A DNA stretch of 64,000 nucleotides from Epiperipatus broadwayi (GCA_028023455.1 JAQFVV010006246.1:1233501-1297500), one strand, 5' to 3'. Counted from the first letter of the stretch, positions 1-14,089 are shown. Notes: a model not told the origin generated them from the letters alone. Made by a program: numbers and translations.

Positions 1-27
1 TTCCTTTTAACTATATATATATATATT

Positions 28-1882
28 ATAATGGTCTGATTGAAATAATAGTCTTACCATAATCTGCACTACAGGGTGCCATCTAGGCCAATTGAACCTA
101 GAAAATTTATAAAGTAGGCAGACACATAAGTTAAGATCCCACTTTATTTTATATTTAGACCATTAGCCCAAGTCACTAGCTCAGTGGAGATGCAGAGATA
201 ATAATATATAATTTTGTATCTTAAATATAAAAAAAAATAAAAGTCACTGCCAGATTTTAACACACAAACATTCATTTATGCACATATAAATAAAAAAATA
301 TTATTATTAGTATTACTTTTACTTTATAATTTAACTTGATTTTAGAATTTACTTTACATTTTAACTTTTATAAGTTCGCACACAAATGAATTTAATATTT
401 ATTAGTGCCAAGTATGAATAGACTACATAGATTGCATTTGAAAAGAAAATATTCTATCCCTTATTTAACCTTAGGCCAAAGGTTCGCAGTTAACCCAACT
501 TCAAGCCATCTGATATATCGATGTATTCAATGTAACATGAATACGGAAGCACAAATTACCATACTGTCAGGAATGTACATCTGAACAGCAGGGTTAAGAG
601 AAGAAATTGACTCATCCAGATAGGAATACTACATCTATCTGATGAGAAGAGCAATAAAAAAAACTCTATAGGAAGGGACTGTGATTTCTGTTTTACCATC
701 CCATTCCATAAGCAAAACAGGGTGTGTGTGGCATATAATGTGATTCTGCCCATAGCGAATCTCATACCACATCTACTAATTATACCAATATGTCCAATCC
801 ATTGACCTAATTTAACTACGAAACGAATAACCTAAGATTACCATCCCCTAATAAAACTAATATAACTTTACAAATCTATATAGCCATTCACGCCTGACTT
901 AAGTTTAACATTTATACAAGCTATTTAAAAGAAGAAAAAAAAATCATAATAAAACTTAAAGGGAACAAAAAAAATGGAAATGATTTAAAAAAAAATACAT
1001 TCAATAAAATAATAAATAATTTAGTCAGATAGGAAATTCTTCTATTTAGAATATTGAAAAGTTTAGCATTTAGAGTTCTTTTTGTTTAGAAATGTTCATT
1101 AATTATATATTTCTTACTGTTTTGAAAAATATCTGTAGTCTCTAATTTCTTGTAATGGAAGGTGTTAATTCCCAAGAGGTCATGGGGAGATTGGTGTGCA
1201 GTTAGCTGTTGGTCCTTTATGGTTGATGATATTCTTCCGGGCCTTGATGTCCTGTGGTCCGCAATATCGAAAAATGTTTTATTTTTTTGAACAACTGAAG
1301 GAATTAAAAGTGTGTCTTTCAATCCCTTCTCCTCCAACCCTCTCCAACTTAACACATATCTATCCTCTCTTAATAATCAATAATTAATTTCCAAACTTTT
1401 TCTATTTATATTAATTTTGTGGATTAACTCAACATTACGTCATGATGATGGTGATGGTCTTTTTGCTGAGGTCCGATTTCATGAGTGATTTCTTTTATTG
1501 GCCATTCTGTTACTATTGTTTTCTCCTACCTAACTGTTGCTTATACATTTTAAATGCCCAAAGGCTAGTTTACTTTTACCTAATTAAAAACAATCATTTC
1601 CATTTTATGATTAATTAATTTGTTTTCCAAACTTAAAGATATATTTTTATCTCTAAATCTTTTTAAGTTTTTGTTGAAGTTTTAGTTTTAAAACTTTTTT
1701 TTTTTTTAATAAAGTTTCTTTTTTAATTTCTCATCTGTGCGATTTTATATATATATTAGAGTTTAGATGATTTTTAATTTTCAATTTTTAATTCTTAAAA
1801 AAGAAGTTTTTATTTGCAAACTTTTATTTTTCATATTTAATAATAAAAAAAAAATAATGTAACGGCGTATGTGCCCGTTACA
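28..1882 (-). mobile_element. LTR of the TGTAACG family, copy A (apparently solo)
   Basis: Repeat of about 1.85 kb alignable by eye with copies at 14782-16783, 16784-18551, 20846-22668 and 58687-60878. Read on the minus strand it starts at 1882 with TGTAACGG, a 9-base loop and CCGTTACA (a perfect 8-bp terminal hairpin, 1858-1882). It runs to the shared block with the GGCGCC-like core and CTAGG/CCTAG hairpin near 60-110. No retroelement protein is encoded. The orientation is inferred from the copy at 58687-61606, which has a primer-binding site. The 5' part near position 28 is diverged, so that border is approximate. AT-rich flanks hide any target duplication. Confidence 0.7.
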
Positions 1883-3225
1883 ATATATATATATATATAT
1901 ATTCTAACCTCAACTTTAGGCAAGTAGATAGTCAACTGAAAATAACTGGAACCAAACGAGGAATGCTAGTGTGTTTTCTTAATAATAATAATAATAATAA
2001 TATTATGTATACCCAGGTACCAAATTGTAACTATGAAATCATAAACCTCATCAGAGATCATCATCCATGCTTATGCTATAGGATATAATGAAGAAAGTAA
2101 TTAAATTGTCTAAAAAAATATAATGTTGATACATCCAATTCAATTTATTATGGTCTTAATTTTAAACTTAGTAACAGTTATGTAAATACTCTCATGATAA
2201 GTTATTACTGCTAACTAAATAATATAGACAAATTTTCTTCCACAACCTTATATAGATATATGATCTCCAGTGGTAATTACAAGAATGTTGTGTATATTTC
2301 TAATATATAAATGACTAGAAATAAATCAGTAATTAATGCGGAGAAATCATAACTTATGTTTATAATATATATTATAAGATTATTATTTAATTCAAAGTAG
2401 TATAAAAGAAATGTTATAAATCTTTCCCAATTAATCCATTTACTATTATTTTCATTCTCAGCATCTATCACTTTTAATGGTCACAATTATATAACACTAA
2501 ATGTCTGTGTTATGTTCTCCTTTATATCTTCTTAACTGACAACTCTTAATTTTATTTCCTTAAACACACATATATGCCTTCCAACTAACTATAGATTCAT
2601 TCATCATCATCATAATAGTATTTCCCAATTTTAATATTTACACTATTTTACTTCCAAGATAGTTCTATTAAATTTAATAATCAAAGTATTCATATTTCTC
2701 AAGGTCTTGATCTGCTAATGAGGTGCAATTATTAATAATTACAGTGTAATGGATATGATTCCATAAACTTGCTAAATTAAAATTTAATGTGATTTTAGCA
2801 ATGGGAATGATATTAAATACCAAAAGCAGAAAAGAGATTTTATGTCTACTCTTAATATTCATAACATTGCAATGAAGAAAATAACTAAATTTAACATATC
2901 TAAATTGACCATTTTCTCTCATTTTATTTTATTTCATATCATCTGTTTGCCAAATTTAACTAGTACTTTTAAATCTATTACATTTTATAAGTCGGGTATA
3001 TTCTTCATCCACATGAAATGATCATTCCCCCTATATAAAAAAACCTTTCTAGGTTGATATTTAATCAAGGTGGATTATGGAAATCTATTGTGGAAGTAAA
3101 CTATGGAAGTAAACCATGGGAATCAATCAACATAAGTCAATTTATAAATTTAAATGTGATCTGGTATTATTATCAAATTGGTTATGGCAGCATATAGAAT
3201 CTGCCCTTTTATAAGGTGGTGTAAA

Positions 3226-3277
3226 GTTCTAGATATAGGTTCTAGATATAAGTTCTGGATATAGGTTCTAGATATTT
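3226..3277. repeat. 13-bp tandem repeat, four units
   Basis: Four near-identical units of the form GTTCTAGATATAG lie head to tail, with one or two changes per unit. It is a small minisatellite with no sign of function. Confidence 0.85.
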
Positions 3278-3340
3278 AAAATATTAAAACACAAGACATA
3301 TGTAAATTTATAACAAATATTTATTATACTTAAACAAGAA

Positions 3341-3372
3341 ACACACATACACACACACACATATATATATAG
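3341..3372. repeat. (AC)n followed by (AT)n microsatellite
   Basis: A CA-dinucleotide run passes directly into a TA-dinucleotide run. A similar compound tract occurs at 57178-57208. Confidence 0.9.
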
Positions 3373-3448
3373 TATCACCACAATCTCAAGTATTATACTC
3401 ATTGTAAAATAAGAATTTACTTTTTTTATATAAAATTCACTTTAACTA

Positions 3449-3687
<239 letters not shown>

Positions 3688-6235
3688 TAAATTTCCTTAA
3701 AACTTAATCACTGTTTTGACCCATATTTCAATTTAATGTTAATGTGCTTAAGCACAGAATCATAATTCTGCATTAAATATAAATATGAAATTACCTTATA
3801 ACTTTACCCAAAAGCCTACTCAATTTCTTGGCTCTCTTCACTACAATAATTATAAATTTAACTATTCCAACAAGCAATAATATCTTGTATTTCCTATGTA
3901 AAGATAATGTTATATCCAAACTTTCTAACCATTCTAAATAATTGGTCAAAATATAAACCCATAGTTTTATAGCCATGCATACTAAATATTCACCACTATC
4001 CCCCTGTAATTCTGATCATTATTTTACCAATGTAGTGATGGTATACATTTTGATAGGCTAGTATGTTGCTACAGCTTGATGATGTTTAATTTTATTACCT
4101 TCCATAAAGTCTGACTACAGATCAGCCAGCTTATGAATTAAAGTAGCTCTCTGTCATCCCCCACATCAACACAAACATCTGATTACAACACCAACCATGT
4201 CATAGAAAATGGTCTATTATCTTGCAAAAATCCTCCAGATATTTTATATCACTATGCAGCACTTCACAATGTACACATTAGTATCTTAGTAAGGGAAATT
4301 AAACAATTCATAATTTCAAATGTTAGCATTGGCCAGAAAGCTGCCTTTTTTAAGGCTGAGTGTTATGTGAGGGAGGTAGTCTCTACATATTTACTTTAAA
4401 TAGGCATGCAAAACATTTTTACCACAACTGTATCAATAATTCCCTACCTAAATAATAAATAGAAATGGAGCTGGGATCAAGTCCTCAATCTCCCAATACA
4501 TTCATACATAGTAATTAAATTATAAGATAGTTATTTTCTATCTATCTATTAAAGTTGGTATGATAACTCTATCTCAGTAATACTCAACATTTACAGCTCC
4601 ATGCATACAAACACAGGGTGATTATAGTCTTGATGCAAAATGACAAAGTTTTGACCGATCATGAACCAAAACCATGATCTATATTAATTTCAAAAGTCAA
4701 GCACCCAGCAAGACTCATTCAAGATTTAGGATCCAAAACAGATTGCATCTACATGTTAAGGCACATCAGTGACCATTCAAATGACATTCACAACTCTTCC
4801 AATAGGCATATAATTTTGATTTAAAAAAATCTTTTTTTTCATATGACAAATATATAAGCATTTATGCTTTCTTGCTATTATACAGTAACACTTTTTTTTA
4901 CTTCAATAGTTTCTTATAGGTCAAAATCATTTCTTTTTTAAAAAATTCCTATGATTGTTAAATATCTATTAAACATAATAACAAACATAAATAAAAACAA
5001 AATAATAAACAATAAAACAATATGCATTGTTTCTTTGGTTTGGGTTTCTTTGGAGCTAAGTCTGAATATTTTGTAACGTCAAGGCCAATTTTACAGAAAA
5101 CATGTACGTATTGTACATAAACACCAATTACCATTTTCACTTCACTGCCTTAGAAAACACATTATATCTATCTTACTTTAATAATTATGGAAGCACATAA
5201 AATTCTTTTCTTTCAGGATTTAGCCACCTTAATACTTGATATCTTCATATCTAATTGCGATAATTAAAACTGTTGAAAATTAGTCCTGCAGATTACTTTC
5301 ATTTTTTAAATACTTTTGTTCCTGGGTTCGAATCCAGATGTTTGGTTTTATATTTTAGTCCATAACTTTATTTTCTTTAAGCTTCATTTTTCTTTTTTTT
5401 TCTTTTAGGAGAGAAAAAAAATTCAAACAAAAATACTATTCTATATGCATTTTTTCCATGTATATTTTTAGGTTGGATTTTATTAATGATAAAAAAGAAT
5501 TGCTAATTTAGTTTCAGCAATTATTTCCTATGTCTTTCATAAGGGTTTATTGCTTATTTGATTGATTCAAATGAGCTATACTGGCACTGTATTTCTTACT
5601 GGAGTCACAATAAAAAAAAATTACTAATAAGAATGATGAGTATTTAACTAACTTTATATTAAAGTCTCCAATCGTTCCTTAGACTTTTTAATTAATTAAA
5701 CTGCAGATAAAATATTGTTCCTGAGGTATCTTCTTTTAAATAAACTTTTAAAAGCCAAATACAAAGATTGTGGTATTGGATCCAGAACTTTTTGTTGTGA
5801 ACTAATTTTGCTATAATTGATTTTGAAGAGAGATTGGTACATCATTTATTTGTTTTAGCCATTTATTTTAAGTAATATACACACTTCTTAATAAGTTGAG
5901 TCAATTGCTGTCTGAGACAAAATGATCAGAGAAGATGATCAGATATTGAATTAGCAAGAGAAATCTCCCTTTACTTCATTTCCCCTTTTAACTTCATTCG
6001 CACTAGTTTTTATAATAAAAAAAAGGTCACTCACAAGTTTTTTTTGCTTTCATTCTTCTAATCTACTGATTCTTTTTTAAGACAACCTTTGACACTATGT
6101 GTTAAATATTGGTTTTGGTTAATTGGTTTCAGCAGTGATTACATTTATTTTTTTCTTTCTTAACACATTTTACACCGTTTTGATCTATGAGAAATATTCA
6201 AATATATATATATAATTGCAGGTATTTTATAAAAC

Positions 6236-6523
6236 TGATATTATATAAATAATATTTATTTTCAAAGCGCAGATGATTTGAAATTAACTTACGAGAGAGT
6301 GCAAGTCTCTCAGCGCTTGTGATTATTAATAGCCAATCAGATCGTAAATACTGGGACAACAATTTAACAAGAAAAGAGTGGTAACCACTCTAGATATAAG
6401 TACTTTGGACTGGCTTGGATATATAGACAGACAAGTAAAGTTAAGAGTGGTTACCACTCTTTTCTTGTTAAATCGTTGTCCCAGTATTTACGATCTGATT
6501 GGCTATTGATATTATATAAATAA
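6236..6523. mobile_element. Fold-back insertion with 64-bp inverted arms and 17-bp target duplication
   Basis: The 17-mer TGATATTATATAAATAA occurs at 6236-6252 and again, identical, at 6507-6523, bracketing a 254-bp insert. Inside, 6328-6391 and 6444-6507 are inverted copies with 63 of 64 positions matching, separated by 52 bp. The inner ends carry a near-palindrome (AGAGTGGT/ACCACTCT). The left part of the insert holds a second, nested hairpin (AAGCGC...GAGAG...CTCTC...GCGCTT, about 6264-6318). There is no ORF. A long direct duplication is typical of target-primed reverse transcription, but a fold-back DNA element is not excluded. Any transcript would form a long double-stranded stem. Confidence 0.8.
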
Positions 6524-7529
6524 ATTTCTTTTTTAAAACTTAAATAAAATTTAGAACTGAAACCAATAACCAATTCCTGTAAAACCCATACAAAATAAAT
6601 TCCTTTTATGGTATACTATCAAATAGTCTAGAGTACAATGTCTAAATTCCCATGAAGAAAAAAAAATCTATATATGCATCATGCACACACATACTCATAA
6701 TACTAAATAGTCAATTGCTTATTTATATTCTTATTAGTACAAAATATCTTTCCTAATTTCCTAAAAATTTAAACCTATTTTCATGCAAAGACCTTTCTGT
6801 TTAGACATATAAATCAACATTTTAAAGATATTATAGTGCTAGCAACGGTCAATCCCTTTCCCTCTACGTAATGATACACTATAATTTTAAATAAAATACA
6901 AACAGATTTTTCTCTATATGTTAAATTTACACCACACGGTTATTGGTCTCTCTAAATAAAACTTTTAGCTTTTCTTGAACTTAAAAATTTTTTTTTTACT
7001 CGGACATAGTTAAGAAACTAAGTCTACTATTTATTTCCCAACCATTAGTTTTTTTACGAAAGAAATATGCACACACTCCTATGTTATTATATGCCATGAG
7101 ACCTGTAATGCTTATGCAGTGTAAGATTTTTTGTTTGTTTGTTACATTTTTATTGGATAACATGTAATTGAAATTGTGTAATTTGATACAATCTAGTCCA
7201 GTAGAGAAAACGAAAAGGAAATTGTATATTAAGCATGCCGTTCAAGATGTTTAAATTATGCTGTAATAAAAATAATTCTGTACATAAAGATCATGATATT
7301 TATGGCTAAGAAGATACGTTAGTGTATTCTTTTTTTTCTACTAACATCTATTTGTTTTATCTCAAGTTAATAAACTCATATTGTTAAATTTAGATTTTCT
7401 TATTGACTTTTTTCTATATTAATTTTTACTGATGCTTACTCAACTGGTATTGTTACTAATACCACTGAGTATATAACACTCTGGCACAGATGACATTTCA
7501 AAAGAAAACCAAGGCAAAAGTGAGCAAAA
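6524..7529. other. AT-rich non-coding stretch, nothing recognised
   Basis: Low-complexity AT-rich sequence with no coding signal on either strand. Confidence 0.4.
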
Positions 7530-10080
7530 TTTATCTAGGTGTAGTTGTAGAAGATTAGTTCATCTCTATAGTTTGTAAATTGGGGTATATTAATAGAATA
7601 CCACAGCCAACTGACAAAGAAGAAAAATGGCATTGCAGAAGAGCTCCATTACTAAAATTATAATAATGCATTGAATTGGAAAATATACATGGAGCATGTA
7701 GAAAGATGTTCTCATCAACAATATTGTGGATGACAAAATAAAAATAGTAACATTTTTGTGGGTGTCTGCCAGTAGCCAAATGACTCTGCAAACTGAAAGC
7801 TCCTGAAGAAATATCTTATTGGGGGTAAAAGAGAAGTTGACTACATATTTTTAGCTGATGACATTAAAATTGGTAGCATATGTTAGATTTAGAAATGAAG
7901 CCAGGCACTATGCAAGGAAATTCAAGATTACAACATGGGATTTTGATCACTAGCTAAAGAATGCAACTTTAATGTCAAGCTGTATGAAATGTTGTTTGAC
8001 CATTTATTATGGAGAATACATTATACTAAGCTCTGTTAAGTAAACCTGGTCTAATGTATAAATAACATGATAAAAATTGTTTAGTTTATAAAGCAGTATT
8101 AGAAAACACTGAAGAATTTGGAAATAATACAGACATGAAAAAAACTCAAATGACTGTAAATAAAGTGGAATCTAAAAATTCAAACCACAGAAGTACTGCT
8201 TTAGCAAAAAAGCCATTTGAAATAAAATTGCAAACTTACAAGACATTGAAGCCATGTTTGCAGAGAAATAAAATATTTATCACAAAATGATTTAAAATAA
8301 ACGATATCCAAATTGTAAATTGAGACAAGATATCTGCATAGAAGAAACTAGCATTAAAAATATGAACAATGTAAATAATAGGTATATTATGTTGGACATT
8401 CATACCTTTGAACAAAAATGTAAGATGGAAATAATCAGTAAAGAAGAATTGTCTCTAATGTTTCAATATGTTTGGATAAAAATTTCAAAAAATAGTAAAA
8501 GAAATATAATGCTAAAAAAAAAACCGAAAATAGTAATACTGGAACAGCAACTGTACCAGTTAATATTAATTTGAGAGTTAAACATCTATCTCTTCACATA
8601 GTAAAAAGGAAAATTTATTTAAATCTTTACTAGTTCAGATCAACATAATAAAAAGTGTACAATCAGAGTCAGAGCACTGAGAAAAATTTCCACAGTTATT
8701 TAAGTCGGACTCATCAGAGTTAAATACATAGTTGGATAAATTTCATGCAGACAACAAAAGATTCCCTTTGCCTTAAAGTCTAAAGTGGAACAAACATTTC
8801 AAGATTTGGTTAAGAAAGACATTACTTTACCTTTTGAAGAGTCATTATGGACTACATCAATTATGTTAATTTTAAAGCCGAATGGGATCATTTACTTAAC
8901 ACTGAACAAATATATCAGTTAAGGAGCTTATTCCATACTCAGTGTTAATGAGTTATTAGCATCATTATAGAAAGTGACATATTTTACTAAAATTGATTTA
9001 ATGTTCATGCTTTATAAAATTTCTGTAATGACCAGAATAGCTAAATTTTTAATCATCAATACCAACTTGAATTTAAATATATTTAAATACAATGAATTAC
9101 CATATAAACTAACACTAGCAGAAGTATGTTTCTACCACAAATTAATAGTCTGTTTTTGGTAATGGAAGGAGCTATTTTATATTTTGATGATGTCTTAGTA
9201 ACTGCTGAAACAGAGAGCAAATTATAAACATACACGAAAAACATTTATGCTAAACTAAAAAAAATAGTACAAGATTAAATGATTTGAACTGCATTGGGGT
9301 CTACCACTGAAATCAAATTTCTGAGACATAGCTAATAAAGAAAATTTCAAAATCTAAAAATGGTAAAAATTATCCAGAATGCAGCTAAATTAAAAATATT
9401 AAAGATTTACAAGTATTTGGAGGATTACTTAATTTCAATAGTTTCCTGAAAGGCAAATCACATGTAGTGAGGTTGTTATATCAATAGTTAAAAAAAACAG
9501 CAGTGGAAGTGAGAATAGAGCATAATAAAGCATTTAAAAGACTAAAAAGTTAGTAGCCTGAAGCCATTACTCATTCGCTACCACAATGACTAAAAAGTGA
9601 TAATTGCAAGAGAGGTATCTGAGTATAATATAAGGACTGCTATATCACATCATTACCATGAAGGTGAATGTTCAATCACATATGCATCCAAAATGTTAAG
9701 AGCAGCAGAAAAAACTATAGACAGTTGAATATAGAAGTATCAGTTATTGTCATTATTGAAAAAAATTACAATATGTTTATGGGCATGAATTCAAGGTTTA
9801 CATGGATCATCAATCTGTGTTGGAAATTTGGAAAACCTGGAACAAACTCCTGGCCATGTTAGTGAAATAATGATCTGATACACTAATATTCTGCCACAAA
9901 ACATTTGAATTCATCTATAAATTAGGCAGAGGAGTAGATCATTCAGTAGTACTATCAACATTATTATACTGTATAAGTTTAAAAAATCTATATCAAGTTG
10001 AATGTATCAAATAGCAATATTCTTGATATAAAATATTAAAGAAATGGTTTGAAAATGGATGACCTGAAAATCAATCTAGT
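7530..10080 (+). pseudogene. Decayed Gypsy-type pol: protease, reverse transcriptase, RNase H
   Basis: Conceptual translation on the plus strand, across many stops and frameshifts, follows the order of a Ty3/Gypsy pol. A protease-side stretch near 7530-7800 is shared with the relic at 54700-56320 on the other strand. The reverse transcriptase begins near 8755 (PFALKSKVEQTFQDLVKK, then a KPNG block) and reaches a YFDDVLVT active-site box near 9175-9200, corresponding to the family's YxDD. The connection follows (FGGLLNFNSFLKGKSHV, about 9417-9465), then an RNase H region near 9640-9860 ending in KFGKPGTNS. The ORFs at 8320-8574, 8974-9162 and 9668-9862 are fragments of it. No LTRs were identified, and it cannot make protein. 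Confidence 0.8.
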
Positions 10081-11036
10081 TTATTTTTACAAACTATATG
10101 AACCCTTTTATTGAAGGTCTACAGAAGTTAATCCCAAACCCTATTGGATGTACACAATGTGATCCAGATGGGCAGGATACTAAGAAAATTGCTTGTTTTA
10201 ATAACCTGTTGACTTGGTCTACTTTTAGTTGACCTTGATTGCCTGTAAACTTTGTAACCATATATATTACCATGGTTTTTATTACGTTAATTAGAAAACT
10301 TAATTCCAATTCCTATTGAATGTACACACTGTAATCTGGGTGGGCAGGTTGATATTTTGTAGTCACTGTGCATCTGGATGCCTAAAATTAATGTAATGTC
10401 ATACAAATTGTCTCATTGTCATTATTGTAAACTCATTCACTCATTCTTGTTATTGGGGAATGAATAAAATTTGAGGGGTTTTTGAAACAAAGGTAGTAAA
10501 CCAATGTCGCATATGTAATTTTCAATTTAAAAGTTTCTTATACATAAGCACATGTATATTAGCAAATACTAATAGTCATTTTCGCAATAACAAACGTTCA
10601 GCAATTTAAATGTCTTTAATGGACAATATATTATTCCCTTATATAAAAAATCTCTTTAAAGTTTGCAATTTGAGTGCTCTATTGGTACATAGAATACATT
10701 CATTTATTTAAATAGCATTCTGCTATTACTTCTCTCTTGCGGTTTAGTTAATTTTTGTTAATTAAATTTTTTTGTGATAACTATTTTAAGCAACAAAATA
10801 CCTTTATTTGCGTACAAATTTTATTTCAATTAAATCTGTTTTCAAAAGACATGTAAATAATCTATACATATTAAGATTTATATGATAAAATTGCATTAAT
10901 ATTAGAGATTATTCACATGTATATTGTAAATCAAATAAAGTTAATTTACAACTATTATTAAAGTATTTGATAGAAGTTTGTTTTATCATTTTTACTTATC
11001 TATTTCACTAATGTAGTTTTTTCCCATATCTCAAAT
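10081..11036. other. Non-coding stretch with a duplicated ~55-bp block
   Basis: Two related blocks, about 10127-10184 and 10297-10353, share a TATTG(G/A)ATGTACACA core followed by a GGGCAGG motif. They may be the tail of the Gypsy relic to the left. Nothing else is recognised up to the tRNA-like sequence. Confidence 0.4.
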
Positions 11037-11107
11037 GCGTTGACCAAGAAGCGAACCCAAGCTAGCTGCTTGGAAGGCAGTTATGCTAACCACTAGGCCA
11101 TCAACGC
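11037..11107 (-). tRNA. tRNA-Gly (UCC)-like, probably a pseudogene
   Basis: On the minus strand a 71-base sequence folds as a tRNA. The 7-bp acceptor stem is perfect (GCGTTGA with TCAACGC). The D loop reads AGTGGTTA and the anticodon loop CTTCCAA gives anticodon TCC. This matches the usual animal tRNA-Gly(TCC) layout. Damage is visible: the T stem is mainly G-T pairs, the internal promoter B box reads GGTTCGCTTCT instead of GGTTCGANTCC (so A58 is lost), and the first anticodon-stem pair is A-C. No T-run terminator follows closely. It is a decayed gene or a tRNA-derived repeat head. Confidence 0.65.
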
Positions 11108-11328
11108 TTGACATCACTAATCTTGTTTGGAACCCATATTTTTACATACAATTAAGGCCCCAAAAACCCAAGCTATCATTAATCTAGAATAAAAAAACAT
11201 AAATTTAAAGACTAATATTTATTAACAATAAAAAAAGTAATATTTGTTAACAATTTATAACCCCAATAAAATGTCATTAATTGAATTTTGATAGTAAATA
11301 TTTTCCAATTTATTTTTTTAAAAAATAG

Positions 11329-11472
11329 ATGATAAACGTCTTGGTTTATATTGTGGAGGTCCTGTTCCTGACATTCCCAGTTCAGTAGCTAATGTAGTCT
11401 ATATTCGATTCGTCAGTGATGGAAGCAATACTTTAAGAGGATTTAAACTACACTTTAATTCAAGTGAAGACG
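11329..11472 (+). CDS. Exon of a multi-CUB-domain protein (second half of a CUB domain)
   Basis: An internal exon of 144 bp. The acceptor is TAG ending at 11328 after a T-rich stretch, and the donor is GTAATG from 11473. It enters with two bases of a split codon and leaves with one. The peptide has the C-terminal half of a CUB domain: an LYCGG cysteine, the P..IPSS stretch, the hydrophobic strand VVYIRFVSD and GFKLHFNSSED. CUB domains are extracellular beta-sandwich binding modules. This half-domain-per-exon layout and the IRFVSD wording resemble cubilin, but tolloid or neuropilin-like proteins cannot be excluded. The leaving phase matches the exon at 34122. The preceding half-domain exon was not found to the left. 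Confidence 0.8.
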
Positions 11473-14089
11473 GTAATGTGTTTTTTTAATTATATTAAAC
11501 TTCACAGCTATTAGAGTAATCTTTTTTTAATTTTATATTAATTTTAGGTTTGTCTTGTAAATTACAATTAGAAATTTAATCTAATTTTAAAAGAAATTTT
11601 TTACAGGTAAATGTTACCTCCTGCCTTTTCCATTTTAATGACTGCTAGATTTGATGATTTTAGCACAAGTTTATACACCCATAAAAATGGACGTATATAA
11701 CTATTATATTAACTTAAGTAATCATTTCACTTATACACATTTTAAAGTCAACTAAAATAATTTTCTATAGTAGATAACCAACTGTAAATAAGATTTTTCA
11801 CATGATGCTCATATTTATATTTTATCTTTTTATCTAAAAATAAGAAATAATGAGAGTAGGTATAGCTAACTTCACAGAAATAATTTCCACAAAAGTAATC
11901 ATTACTGCTATGGCAAAAGCAATTTGTTGCAGCAATAACTTATTCATACCAGTTCTATACACACAAGCACAGCCTCAAACTTCTATATTGTAGCTTCTCA
12001 TACTCAGTTTCTCAATGAAAAAATACATCAATCACATCAACAAGAATATAAATTTAAAAATTGTGAATATACTTCCACAGTTTATTTTTAATCTATAGCA
12101 TGATACTGGGTAAATATAAATATAATTATGTCTTAAAATACTAGGCCAAAATATATTGTAAGGATGAGTTACAACCCTGTCACACCATCTAATGTTTAGG
12201 GCACTCTGCCAATTGGAGCCATATAAAAATATTTGCCAAACCATAAATTGCCAAGCAATTTATCAATATTAGCATTTTTCCTTTCCAACACATATATATA
12301 CAATAAACAACTTTTTATTTTTTAAAAAAAGATAAAAACATTAAACAACTAAGGAAAATATACATGTATACTAACACTAAAGTAAAACATGTGTTATGTG
12401 TCACTAACTAAAGAAAACTATATCGAAAACTTGTACATAAACCTCACAAAACTATGACCTAATTTAAATCTAATCACATAGCAACCAACTGTGGAAACAA
12501 AATTTAAAATGTTCAAAAATGATTGTTTTAATCCCTACTATATATATATTAAGTCTGCTCAACAATGTAAAATAACAAGGTTTATAATTAATTGCTATAT
12601 TGTGTTCTGCCTTCTAAGTTAATGCATTCAAAAAAACAAAAGCTAATTTTCTTCTGCATAAAAAAAATTGAATACAAATATGGACATACATATTGAAATT
12701 TAAATCATTTTAAAATAATATTCAGAATTATCAGAAAACAAACTTTTTAAAGTAAAAAAATCAATTGGAAGAAATAATTTAAAAGAAAATATTCTATTAT
12801 TTAGTGATTAAGAAACTTTAGTTGAATTCATGTAAAAGAAAAAAGATAGCATAAATAACCGATATAGAAACGTCACCACTAAATACCTAATTAAAAGTAA
12901 ATAAACCAATATATAATATTATTATACAATGAGTGCATGCTAAAATTCATACCCTAAGGAATATCACGTCATCAATAAAGCTATGAAAGCATAAAGATTT
13001 CACATACCCATTTATAAAAAACATAAAGAAAACTCTTTGTCTTAGATAAAATGCCTATTAAAATTCAAGTGAAATCAACTGGAGATCACTGTCTTTTGTC
13101 CCAAACAAAAGATTGCCACTTTTTGAAGGAGCAGTATTTCATCTTCATTCAAAGAGACTTATCTTGCAAATAAATAATTTCCAACAGACTCATCAGACTT
13201 TAATTAATATAATGGGATAAAAATTGTGATTTTTTTTTTGTATATCGTAAATTTTTCTGTATATTTTCATTCCCACACTTGGAAGCAAATGTGTCAACAT
13301 TTTGGAAAAGTTCACTATGAGAACAAAAAGGGGAAAAGTATTAGATTTAACTAAATAATTTTTTTAATCTTTACTTGTATTAAATAAAATGTAGATTAGC
13401 TTGACTTTCCAACCCCACTGACCATGACAGCATAATGTGAAATAAGAGGTAAAAGTTTTCACTATTATCTCTCATTATGCAGTACAATAGATTAGACATG
13501 TTGTTTTGTTTATTATTAATTAATCTTATTTGTATATTGCTTTTGTCTACATGATTTAACAATCTTGCATGAATTTGTCTTTTATTCTTAATGTTAAGAA
13601 TATTTCTAAATAGAGGGGGAATTCCTAAGAAGATTTACAATCATTGATCTAACCACAACAAGGATTTTTTTAAATGTGTTTGTATATAGTTTAAATTAGC
13701 CAGTTAGAATTGTGATCATGTATATATCAATGTTATATATTTGTCTTTGTAAATAATTGGTCAAGTGCATGAATTTCTAGCATTGGGTTGAGGGATAAGG
13801 ACTTTATTTTTATAAATATCATTATTAGATATCAATATGGTAGAGCTCATCCTTGATATAACAAATAATATGTTTCAGAATGAATTAGTATTTATTAGTA
13901 AATTTTGTTAATCAATAAATGTTAATATAATTCATTATTTTAATCTGGTTTCTAGCTCATCATTATTCATATATCCATCACAAGTATTATTAGCTTAATT
14001 ATTCTTATACCTATCAATATTATCCTATTATTTTAGAGGAAGTAAATAGATATAATCAAGTTAATTATTATAACCTTTAATATATATAT
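11473..14089. other. First part of the 22.6-kb intron, no element recognised
   Basis: AT-rich intron sequence of the CUB-domain gene between the donor at 11473 and the LTR cluster. It contains no supported coding region or RNA gene. Confidence 0.5.

Noticed and set aside
5325-5335. GGTTCGAATCC, a perfect tRNA B-box-like string
   Set aside because: No A box, acceptor stem or cloverleaf could be built around it; possibly a very old tRNA-derived repeat.
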